In this document: positions 48,901-54,625 of the stretch, piece by piece
Position numbering within the stretch: the stretch's first letter is position 1
Layout: each line of letters starts with the position of its first letter
Source of the DNA: Ampullaceana balthica
Taxonomy: Eukaryota > Mollusca > Gastropoda > Lymnaeidae
Assembly: GCA_944989445.1 (NCBI GenBank)
Contig: CALYLW010000060.1
Coordinates: 1,615,959 to 1,679,958 of the forward strand
Reading direction: 5' to 3'
Length of the DNA stretch: 64,000 nucleotides
Notes under the pieces: generated by a model
Database searches by the model: none
What the model saw: the letters and a program-made list of their open reading frames with translations, nothing else
Told to the model about the DNA's origin: nothing
Translations under genes and position numbers: made by a program

Positions 48901-51900
48901 GTAATTGATCAATAGATCAGTCAGTCAGTGTTGTATTCATTGTTGACCTCCGGCAGTATTGCTTAAACTGAAACAAAGTTCTATCTTGATTTCAACTTAA
49001 ATCGCAATCAGAACTCAAAACCCCAGATTTAACCAAAAGTTTATTTTAAGATGTACGTTTTGTTTGAGTCTCAATTCATCGGGGCCTCTTGGTTGATGGT
49101 AACATTATTTATTTCTTGTGGTCAATGGGGCATCATAGAGAGATCTGATAAGTAAAGCTGATTTTCCCAACTGATCTTTCAAGACTGCATGTTAATCCGT
49201 TTAAAACAAATATTCACTAAACGTAAAGCAAATATATCGGTGGAACATTCGGCTCGTGCTATTATTCCCATTAAATGATTGCTAAGTGTGAGACGGGGGA
49301 CGAGGGATGCTGACGTCTGGAACCAATCCATACATCGCTCACTGCTCGAACAAATGTCTCAGATTATTTCATCTTGACCAGTCCATGATTCATCTCTAGA
49401 TAGCCACATCAAAAGAGGGTAAAAGCCTGTGTGTGGAGGCGTCTCTACAGACTGTGCACTCAAATGATCTTCACCCGTCCCGACATGTCGCATTCAACAC
49501 TACTGTCGATCATACTGTCAGAGATCTGTTTCCTATCTGTTCACAACGATATAACTAACGAATGTTACGTTTCACCATGCTGCCAACAGGAATGCCTGCA
49601 AGTACCCATAATAAAAAAAATATATGGCTACTCAACTATGTTTATCCAAGAAGCGTTAAGGGAAATATTTTCATCCCTAAAAAATTAACTCACTCGCTAG
49701 GGGCGTGCTAACAAACACGCTAGGGGCGTGCTAACAAACACGCTAGGGGCGTGTTAACAAACACGCTAGGGGCGTGCTAACAAACACGCTAGGGGCGTGC
49801 TAACAAACACGCTAGGGGCGTGCTATCAAACACGCTAGGGGCGTGCCAACAAACACGCTAGGGGCATTCTAACACTCGCTAGGTGCGTGCTCAGTCACCT
49901 GGACTCAGTGCTGAGACAATATATTTTCACAATGACTTGCGGAGTAGAGTGCTTTTGTTGACAACACCTTTGGTTTATCCTTGGCTCGACCAACTATTAT
50001 GATTCTGTTTCTTGATCCATGTATCTGATAATCCCTTGGGTTATCCATGACTCAAACCCGTATGATTCCTTTGGTTATCCATGATGTGTGAATGTGTGGA
50101 TAAAGGAGACTAGCTGTATCCCAGGCCTTGCGATTTCGCCCGGTTCAATCAACACCATGGTAAATGTCGTACAGATGGGTCAATGTCTTACAGATGGGCC
50201 AATACTTATCTATGGTTATAATAACACTCATCACTATCGCGGTATCCACCGATACCGAATTCTCGAGGCGCATACAAGATGAACTTTAGAAAGAAAACGA
50301 TATCGAGGGAAAGATGATGGAAGAGTGAGCAAGAGATAGAAAGAGAAAAGAGTACTAGGCACTTCTGAAAATCGAAAACCTGATATATGATTTAATCAAT
50401 AACATGACACTCTGTGTGTAACAGTTCATGTCATATTCTGATGTGTGGAACAGTCCATGTCACATTCTGCTGTATGGAACAGTCCATGTCACATTATGTT
50501 GAGTGGAACATGCAGTTCATGTCACATTCTTTTGTATGATTTGAGCTTTAAAGGATACTGTCGTCACACTTCAAATTGTGACACCTCAAAACACCACCAG
50601 ATAATATGTACACTCTATGCACACTGGATATGCCACTGCGTCAGATATACACAGAAACTCAGCTCTTAAAACATCATTAGAACATGAACTCTTATTCATG
50701 AGTAGTATAGCAAATGGAAGATGGAGGTCAACTATAACAGGTGTGACTTCACATTTCAGTATAGCACACGGGTTGAGAATCATCATCTGTTGGCACATAA
50801 GAGGGACGGGAACAGGACAGTGAATGGTGTGCCCTTGACTTGGTCCTAACAGAGAGACAAGTTCTGTTATCACACGTAAATGTAAATTATACAAATCTTC
50901 CGGTAGAAACTATTCATGTTTTTATTTTTGTACAAATAACCGATTCTAAAGCCGGTTGCGCCACTGATAATCGACATGTGTCCAGTAATTGGTGACGATA
51001 GAATTATCGAGCGCAGAGACAGGTGATAACACCAGCAGTTCTCAAATAATAATTAACAGACGTCAGTAAAGTATCTCTAAATGGCATCCAGTGGGGGCAA
51101 ATTCACAAGTTTATTCTCCTTAAAGTACAAATGCTATAGTCGATATTCTAAAAAAAATAACGTAAGACATAATGTTATAACCGATTACACTACTAACAAC
51201 ATACATCATAGATAAAGTTATGATCGAAGTCACAAACAGTAATGTTATGATCGATTATTTTACCAGCAATATAAGACATGTATAATTTTTTTCAAAACGA
51301 CGTTAGCTTTTAAATAATAAAATACTTAAAAAATACATTATTCAACAGGTATAGCTAAATAATGAAATGATTGTCATTGTTTTCTTAAGGCTGGCAGTGG
51401 ACTAAAACGTGTTTGGTCAGATAAAACTGTACCTTGTTGTCAGTTGTCACCATGACCTTTATTTGAAACATAAGGGGCAGTCCATAAAGTACGTCACGCT
51501 ATTTTGTTTTACCATTTTGAACTCCTCCTTCCCCCCTGTCACAAATATCGGACACCCCCCCCCCAAGTACGTCACTCTTTCCATCAAAAAATGTTTTGTT
51601 TATTAACAAAATAATTAAAATTTAATATAAAACAGCGTGACGTCACACATGGCCAGACCCCCTCCCCACTGTCACAAACTGTCACACTTTCTTACACCTC
51701 CTCCCCACCCCCATCTGGAGCGTGACGTACTTTATGGACGGTCCCTAAACTGAAATCAACATATATTTAATGATGTATAATATATTTTTTAAGTAATCAG
51801 CCTAGTATCTACTAAAATGTACCCCTAATGGGTGCACCAGTTCTACTTCCGCTGAGTTCGACAATGTTCCAGGCGCTATGAAAGTAGGATATAATAGAAT

Positions 51901-54487
51901 AACGAAGGCGTTGGGCCTTTGTAGCCAAATCTAAACATGGAGTCTTATTACCGGTATCTAAGAATAACTTTGAGATTTGTAGTCTTCTTTCATCAACAAA
52001 AACAAGTCAATTTAAAAATACAAAATTCGTCACCAGTTAGTAGGGTTGCCAGATGTCCGGTTTCGTACCGGACTGTCCGGTATTATCGTTATTTGTCCAG
52101 TGGAAAAATGGAAGCAATACCGGACATTTTACATTGAAATATTGTGCCAAAATTCGACACTAGTGTGCGGTATTTTTGAGACAGCCGCCTGGCAACCCTA
52201 CCAGTTAGCTTTGTCAAAAGGTTTAAATTTCCGTAAATTAACTCTAAATTACTGTCATAGTTTTCAAGAATCCTGGGATACATGCTCAATAGCAGTCCTA
52301 GTATAATATACTAATGGCAACTCCACCCGTTGTTGGTTCAACACACTGTAGCGAAATAAACAGGACACATTTGCCAGAATATGGCTCCTAGTCTAATCTA
52401 TTTTACAGGGGCTTTCTATCAAAGACTACAAATCTTCCAAACTAAATCTAATCTTCAATGTACAGACTTTCTTAACGAAACACTCTTCACTAATAATTTT
52501 AACTTGTTCGACTCTTTCTTTTTTCATTACGTTTGAACTCGCTTTTGAAATAGGGCCTTTCTTATATTTGTATTTTAGTTATTTATAATTATATTCGCTA
52601 CGTATTTAACGAATATTATTATTACAGACAACTTCCTCAGTTTAACGAGTATAAATATTAATGATAATTTCCTTAATTCGCCCACATTTCACTAGACGAG
52701 CCAGTTATAAAAACAACTGAAGATGCAGGGAGAAGATCACCGTCACCACCCGTCACGTGATCTGATCATATCATGTGACAAACAGTCACATCAGCGAAAT
52801 AATCGTTTTTTGAAACAAATAACAAAAGAAAAAGAATAGCTATAAATTGACAAGAATGAAAGGGGCGTGTATATTTCTGACGAGTGTGTGGCGCTAATTG
52901 TCATTCTATTGAATTCCGGAGTAGAGAATGTTTTAAATAACGTTCTTGATTTTCTAAATGTCTTCGAACTTAAAGACACCAACACAACAAACAAAAAAAG
53001 AAAATTAAAAAGGATTTGTTTTCCCTGTACCAGACAGTTATTTCAACCGATGACACTCCTGTTCAGCAGAGAAACCCCCCATGGGACTTCATCTCCCAGG
53101 AGCTGGTAACCTGATCGCTAGTCATTTGATTATCACAAGACTTCTTGTCTTTAACTACCGTCTACCATTACGACTATACTTCATATATATTTATATAAAA
53201 CATATTAAGTCTAATATTAGAAACATTTATTCAGATTGTTAGTTATAAAATGTTTTTTTAACGTGTGTGTAATTATGACAATGAATCAAAACTAGAACAA
53301 TAACCAGCAAAGATTGCACAATTCTTTAGTGTTGAAATATTTATTTAAAGTAAAAGGCTAAGCACTACGTATCCATTTAAAATGATGTGCGGTATAGAAT
53401 GGTGCAATTAGAAGCAAGTGAGCTAAATTTGAACTAACATTTTTTATATGTATTGGATCCTGCTATTGTCTAGGACAGTGATGGCGAAATTTTTTGAGGT
53501 TACCTGCCCGAAATTCAACAAAAAACCACTTATTTATATAGCAAAGTGTCAACACTGCAATGAAACCCAAAAATTGTGGTTTGGCTGGGCTGGTTTGATT
53601 AAGCAAGAAATATTTTAGTCGCGTGCCGGCTGCTGAGGATCTGTGTGCCGACTGTGGCACGCGTGCCATAGGTTCGGCATCACTGGTGTAGGATAATCAC
53701 GGGATGACGAAAACGATATTTCCGGGGAGAATGTGAGTGTTGGAAAGGGTGGAGCTGTTTGATAATCGGAGGGTGTATAGTTGTTAGGTTGAGGTCGTGT
53801 GTTTGGTAAATGGAAAATATATGTTTGGGGTGTGTGTGTGTGTGTTTGAAGGGATGGTTTGTGTTTAGGTGAGGTTTGTTTGAAAAAATTAAGTGTTATG
53901 GGAGGATGCGTACATATTTAATAGGTAATAGAGTGGGAGCGCTAATTTTATAGTTTATCATCAGAAGCAAAAAATCCTACGCCTCTGGGAGGATATGTTG
54001 TTTTTTTTTCGTAGGTTAGGGAGTGAAGAGGAAAAATGACTTATAAAGTCGTTTCATCTCAGAATGATAAATGTATCAGAAACATTCAGAACAAAGTGGA
54101 ATACACAGAAACATTATAGTAGAGGGAATTATTTCATGCATGGAGACTTATCAAATGCTATTTTAATAAGGAAATGGTAGTCTAAACAAAAACATTTTAA
54201 TTAATGGAATATAGTAGATAGAGGTGTAAACAAAGATCTTTCTAATAATGGAATATAGTAGTGGTCTTTGCAGAGATCTTTGTAATAATGGGATATAGTA
54301 GATAGTGATGTTACCAGAGACCCCTTCATATCATTTAAGAATACTTTGATTATTTGAAACTCATGAGAAATATATTTTAATGGACTTACCTATCAGTCTC
54401 TGATCCCTCTAGCTTGGCCCGCTTCCCTCCTGGTTGATCATCCAGAATAGATTGATTGCTTTCCTCACCCTCCATCATGAAGTGCAT
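20873..54487 (-). CDS. cwo: Clockwork orange (cwo) bHLH-Orange transcription factor, nine coding exons
   Basis: Circadian repressor. In Drosophila, CWO binds E-boxes and dampens CLK/CYC-driven transcription in the nucleus. Joining 54390-54487, 26619-26685, 25751-25870, 25342-25432, 24978-25072, 24707-24818, 23722-24012, 23178-23319 and 20873-21482 (all minus) gives 1626 bases with compatible phases at every join: 541 residues and a TAG stop. Domains: basic region 64-77 ([14 protein letters not shown]), helix 1 about 78-91, helix 2 about 100-118, Orange domain about 145-190, a Ser/Gly/Asn-rich linker, YKFKHNI (343-349), a His-rich tract (358-372), and a C-terminal block [18 protein letters not shown] (465-482) with HPISIPVHF (505-513). 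The basic region lacks the proline of Hairy/E(spl), and no WRPW ends the protein, so HES and HEY are unlikely. The residue pattern fits insect CWO better than DEC1/2. The start at 54487 follows an in-frame TAA. Intron 1 spans 27.7 kb. Confidence 0.92.
22250..22395. repeat. 17-19-bp T-rich minisatellite, 9 copies, cwo intron 8
   Basis: aaaatccagtctttttt repeats with small length changes in the T-run. Confidence 0.93.
22504..22640. repeat. 37-bp minisatellite, about 3.6 copies, cwo intron 8
   Basis: tatttcaatctgttgatgtc recurs every 37 bases from 22504. Confidence 0.92.
23178..23319 (-). CDS. cwo: cwo coding exon 8
   Basis: Acceptor tctgtctccag, donor ATCATCCAG|gtatttat. Encodes residues 293-338: [17 protein letters not shown] through [17 protein letters not shown]. 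Low-complexity, no known domain. The frame is compatible with exons 7 and 9. Confidence 0.85.
23722..24012 (-). CDS. cwo: cwo coding exon 7
   Basis: Acceptor ctctttgaatag, donor AGTG|gtcagtac. Encodes residues 196-291: Ser/Asn-rich sequence with [20 protein letters not shown] and [18 protein letters not shown]. The donor region is tandemly duplicated in 34-base copies. Only the exon-proximal donor keeps the frame; using the distal copy (near 23688) would read into TAG. Confidence 0.85.
24707..24818 (-). CDS. cwo: cwo coding exon 6: Orange domain
   Basis: Acceptor tatatatag, donor ACTGAAC|gtaagcc. Encodes [20 protein letters not shown] and then [17 protein letters not shown], which together match the helical Orange motif that mediates partner choice in bHLH-O proteins. 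Confidence 0.9.
24978..25072 (-). CDS. cwo: cwo coding exon 5: proline-rich linker and start of Orange
   Basis: Acceptor cttaacag, donor GCTCAG|gtgagata. Encodes a Pro-rich linker ([13 protein letters not shown]) and [15 protein letters not shown], the first helix of the Orange domain. Confidence 0.9.
25065..25265. repeat. ~50-bp degenerate tandem repeat at the cwo intron 4/exon 5 boundary
   Basis: ttctgttaagatcaaaggaa with aggtttataaaagcct recurs about four times. The first copy overlaps the exon 5 acceptor, so splice-site sequence (tctgttaag) has been duplicated into the intron. Confidence 0.85.
25342..25432 (-). CDS. cwo: cwo coding exon 4: loop and helix 2
   Basis: Acceptor tattccag, donor GAGAAAA|gtaagtag. 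Encodes residues 96-125 and one base: [20 protein letters not shown], then [10 protein letters not shown]. The [13 protein letters not shown] block is the part most typical of CWO proteins. Confidence 0.94.
25515..25690. repeat. 28-bp minisatellite, 6 copies, cwo intron 3
   Basis: gtacagtattgtgtgaaact recurs every 28 bases (25561, 25589, and so on), ending about 60 bases from the exon 3 donor. Confidence 0.93.
25751..25870 (-). CDS. cwo: cwo coding exon 3: basic region and helix 1
   Basis: Exactly 40 codons, phase 0 at both ends (acceptor taatttctag, donor CACAAACAG|gtacagtc). Encodes residues 56-95, including [14 protein letters not shown] and [17 protein letters not shown]. The Glu (E70) and the Arg cluster after it are the E-box-contacting positions of the bHLH family. 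This exon identifies the gene. Confidence 0.95.
25890..26310. repeat. ~26-bp degenerate minisatellite, about 16 copies, cwo intron 2
   Basis: aggcaagtcctgagattact units with substitutions and 2-4-base indels. A longer sub-block (gataactgtgattggcaagt, then gctgagattattatgg) occurs twice, near 26103 and 26202. Confidence 0.9.
26619..26685 (-). CDS. cwo: cwo coding exon 2
   Basis: Sixty-seven bases: acceptor ttttgagaacag|G and donor CCAAGG|gtgagtac. Using the acceptor after aacag keeps the frame; the alternative AG five bases earlier would give an immediate stop. Encodes [18 protein letters not shown] and then KIPR, just ahead of the bHLH. Confidence 0.85.
26705..28599. other. Intron 1, non-repetitive stretch
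   Basis: No feature recognised. A plus-strand frame of 83 codons at 26983-27234 has no recognisable motif. Confidence 0.35.
28600..28800. repeat. Degenerate ~26-bp repeat
   Basis: Repeats of atgttgataccagcctatca and gatgccagactgtcaaccct types, well diverged. Confidence 0.75.
29194..29510. repeat. 26-bp minisatellite, about 12 copies
   Basis: taatgtcattttaatataaa plus caggag repeats every 26 bases. The right half switches to a variant with ctggag and ttttggtat, so two subfamilies were amplified separately. Confidence 0.94.
30091..30295. mobile_element. hAT-type MITE, 205 bp, copy 1
   Basis: Terminal inverted repeats of cagaggcgtcacta type (right end in complement cagaggcgtcactgtggg). Flanked by actgttcc / agtgttcc, an 8-base target-site duplication with one mismatch. 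The interior ggtgtcacccggtgcggtcc is shared with the copy at 62153-62332. Confidence 0.88.
30389..30575. repeat. ~94-bp direct duplication
   Basis: The block starting ggttgttacggggtacacca (30391) recurs at 30485. The second copy lacks about seven bases (within cagttgaatg). Confidence 0.92.
31315..31548 (-). mobile_element. SINE-like element, minus strand, inside the hAT element
   Basis: In complement the head near 31548 reads ggggcgcggtggtcgacggc and then cgggttcgagtctcgg, the latter close to a Pol III B box (GGTTCGANTCC). The body is about 200 bases and ends in gggaacttaacttactttac, a pentamer-like tail. The A-box to B-box spacing is short for a tRNA, so it is called a tRNA-like SINE and not a tRNA gene. 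Confidence 0.6.
31893..32095. repeat. 32-bp minisatellite, about 6 copies, inside the hAT element
   Basis: aaaccgattagcggttatgt plus aaatccgatttt repeats with an exact 32-base period (cgatt at 31921, 31953, and so on). Each unit holds the near-palindrome accgattagcggt. Confidence 0.94.
32955..33150. repeat. 27-bp minisatellite, about 7 copies
   Basis: gtcacgcccctagttgtcac plus tgcctga repeats every 27 bases. The minus-strand frame (TTRGVTQAV) stays open because 27 is a multiple of three. Confidence 0.94.
33620..33840. repeat. ~35-bp minisatellite, about 6 copies
   Basis: gtggtaaagatagtctgtaa plus catgtgtttgttact repeats, more diverged at both edges. Confidence 0.88.
33841..34035. repeat. 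40-bp minisatellite, about 5 copies
   Basis: tcagtaacatgtatttcacg plus tatttgttattctggtacag repeats every 40 bases, nearly identical. It grew from the edge of the preceding 35-bp array; both share gtaacatgt.tt and ttgtta.t. Confidence 0.93.
34289..36105. repeat. 44-bp minisatellite, about 40 copies, cwo intron 1
   Basis: acaagtaaacattgtattgt plus gacagagtcagcccctactaca, exact 44-base period from 34331. For more than 1 kb the copies differ at only one or two sites (acaag or acacg; cagcccc or cagcacc), while the right edge decays. Every central unit carries GTAAACA. No spacers, so it is not a CRISPR. Confidence 0.97.
36106..36815. other. Intron 1, non-repetitive stretch
   Basis: No gene recognised. 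A 63-codon frame at 36393-36584 ends with [11 protein letters not shown] but has no partner exon. Confidence 0.3.
36820..37085. repeat. 37-bp minisatellite, about 7 copies
   Basis: agatgtgccgcagaatgaag plus taatcgtactctagcta repeats every 37 bases. The left copies are diverged. Confidence 0.93.
37165..40490. repeat. 28-bp minisatellite, about 118 copies, 3.3 kb, cwo intron 1
   Basis: The largest array in the window: tgatatttgtttccctgagt plus cctctcat, strict 28-base period. Three main variants differ at ccctgagt, ccctgggt and cctcgggt, and the left part also uses atactt for atattt. The order of cctcgggt variants at 38715, 38799, 38855 and 38883 repeats at 39415, 39499, 39555 and 39583, exactly 700 bases (25 units) later. 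Confidence 0.98.
40790..40882. repeat. 19-bp minisatellite, about 5 copies
   Basis: tataggtattggtgtttgg repeats every 19 bases (40805, 40824, 40843). Confidence 0.92.
40883..41228. repeat. 49-bp minisatellite, 7 copies
   Basis: acatgagctgcagtgttgtt plus gacatgttgtgcctggcttct and gtctagt, 49-base period from 40882. It directly abuts the 19-bp array. Confidence 0.95.
41600..41790. repeat. ~38-bp degenerate tandem repeat
   Basis: gggtcattcctaacagagcc with atcacatacattag recurs about five times with substitutions. Confidence 0.8.
42051..42092. repeat. (CT)n then (AT)n microsatellite
   Basis: Short ctctctctctctc tract followed by atatatatatatatat. It lies at the left edge of a hAT insertion. 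Confidence 0.9.
42103..42769 (+). mobile_element. hAT deletion derivative with BED zinc-finger remnant
   Basis: Terminal inverted repeats tagggctg at left and its complement cagcccta at right, with subterminal attaatcgtta and ttaatcgata blocks. The flanks are AT microsatellite on both sides, so no clear duplication can be read. The interior keeps the transposase N-terminus (see the pseudogene) and little else. Confidence 0.8.
42344..42560 (+). pseudogene. hAT transposase N-terminal BED finger, broken
   Basis: An ATG at 42344 opens [20 protein letters not shown], which stops after 24 codons. A frame change near 42415 restores a readable BED zinc finger, [16 protein letters not shown], then NLQHKHP, with C-x2-C and the H-x-H pair. 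BED fingers bind DNA at the N-terminus of hAT transposases. Nothing of the catalytic or dimerisation region remains. This is a decayed internal-deletion copy. Confidence 0.75.
42771..42990. repeat. (AT)n microsatellite with GATA interruptions
   Basis: About 220 bases of tatatata with scattered gatatata and gatagatag. Confidence 0.97.
42999..43822 (+). mobile_element. Unclassified repeat element carrying a (CAA)n tract
   Basis: Starts at about ggggcaagtacccggctccc, where cccgg and ccggg form a hairpin. The long (CAA)n tract follows, then a tail reading ttatttggttgtctggatct, gagttattagggaacagaca and gcggcttatatatatagag. Similar heads and tails (acccgg..cgcccgggt; ...acagacagacaa...) are common on Penelope-like or other dispersed repeats in animals, but I cannot assign the class. 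Confidence 0.45.
43028..43520. repeat. (CAA)n microsatellite, about 490 bp
   Basis: caacaaaacaac and caacaacagcaac runs, interrupted once by about 40 unique bases (aaggacattgtcgtcgcagg, about 43290-43325). The Gln/Asn/Thr-rich plus frames and the Leu/Cys/Val-rich minus frames come from this tract. Confidence 0.96.
43949..44040. repeat. 27-bp minisatellite, about 3.5 copies
   Basis: gacagaccgtgcaaaaatgt plus acacacc repeats every 27 bases. Confidence 0.9.
44264..44722. repeat. 46-bp minisatellite, about 10 copies
   Basis: taacaaatagcagcactgat plus gtgttgtacaaagctgaatctttaac split at the same points, 46-base period (44356, 44402, and so on). The outer copies are diverged. Confidence 0.95.
45000..45420. 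repeat. ~23-bp minisatellite
   Basis: tccaatgtcacttccaccgt plus cag units with indels. His/Ser/Pro-rich frames follow from it. Confidence 0.92.
45421..47818. other. Intron 1, mostly unique sequence
   Basis: No gene recognised. A hAT-type start without a visible partner (cagcggttctcaaacatgg) is at about 46736. A 37-base direct duplication (gccatcggcagacaactcgc) lies at about 47506-47565. Confidence 0.4.
47819..47990. repeat. 33-bp minisatellite, about 5 copies
   Basis: gtagcagtggttgctaatgg plus ccgtagttgtttg repeats every 33 bases, open in frame on both strands. Confidence 0.93.
48277..48365. repeat. ~36-bp degenerate repeat, 3 copies
   Basis: gccaggggttctcacttcta recurs three times with variable spacers. 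Confidence 0.82.
48715..48860. repeat. ~36-bp degenerate repeat, 4 copies
   Basis: ttatttctaaccaccattga plus tgagttag-type units. The open plus frame over it ([13 protein letters not shown]) follows from the 36-base period. Confidence 0.85.
49691..49895. repeat. 23-bp minisatellite, about 8.5 copies
   Basis: cgctaggggcgtgctaacaa plus aca repeats every 23 bases from 49695, nearly identical. Confidence 0.95.
49896..51470. other. Intron 1, mostly unique sequence
   Basis: A degenerate ~34-bp repeat (ggaacagtccatgtcacatt) is at 50405-50545. Otherwise nothing recognised. Confidence 0.4.
51474..51745. mobile_element. MITE with ~27-bp inverted repeats and TAA duplication
   Basis: The left end ggggcagtccataaagtacg continues to tcacgct; the complement of the right end, gggaccgtccataaagtacg, continues likewise. 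Both ends are flanked by TAA, which fits the 3-base TWA target sites of PIF/Harbinger elements. The interior has no gene. A related decayed copy is probably at 58640-58850. Confidence 0.82.
52041..52200. mobile_element. hAT-type MITE, 160 bp, perfect target-site duplication
   Basis: Terminal repeats tagggttgccag at both ends. Flanked by an exact 8-base duplication, ccagttag (52033-52040 and 52201-52208). The interior holds taccggactgtccggta and other ccgg palindromes. Confidence 0.93.
53476..53685. mobile_element. hAT-type MITE, 210 bp
   Basis: Left end cagtgatggcgaa; right end in complement cagtgatgccgaacctatgg and then cacgcgtgcc. Flanks gtctagga / gtgtagga are an 8-base duplication with one mismatch. 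The end sequence resembles a widespread hAT MITE type seen in very different animals. Confidence 0.9.
53686..54389. other. Intron 1, 5' end region
   Basis: A short (GT)n tract near 53830. A tandem-like triplication of taatggaatatagtag (54194-54302). No gene seen. Confidence 0.4.
54390..54487 (-). CDS. cwo: cwo coding exon 1
   Basis: Encodes residues 1-32 plus two bases of codon 33, starting [18 protein letters not shown] and ending LEGSETD before a good donor, GATAG|gtaagtcc. An in-frame TAA lies 17 codons before the ATG and no closer ATG precedes it. Initiation could also use Met4 or Met5. The acidic N-terminus with GGKRAKL has no known domain. Confidence 0.85.
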
Positions 54488-54625
54488 CGAGCTTTCAGCT
54501 CCTTTACTGGCACAAAACACCTCACAAGACACTTAATGACTTTGACAATAGTACGAGCGATGAGTTAGGGCTCACGAGCGATGAGTTAGGGCTCGTCCCA
54601 CTCTCTGGTTGTTAGGATCACGTCT
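54488..54625 (-). other. cwo: Probable cwo 5' UTR portion of exon 1
   Basis: A minus-strand acceptor-like ctcccattgtag ends at 54626, so a 5'-UTR exon may begin at 54625. The interval contains a 21-base direct duplication (acgagcgatgagttagggct at about 54553 and 54575) and the in-frame TAA upstream of the start codon. Confidence 0.4.

Larger units (their letters stand above)
26686..54389 (-). other. cwo: cwo intron 1 (27.7 kb)
   Basis: The only intron separating the start codon from the rest of the coding sequence. It contains the two largest arrays of the window, about fifteen smaller ones, one hAT remnant with a BED finger, several MITEs and a nested SINE. I count at least ten CACGTG E-boxes (near 27549, 28223, 30787, 34075, 36700, 40591, 41337, 44827, 45740, 52754). 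No convincing coding gene lies in it on either strand. Confidence 0.75.
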
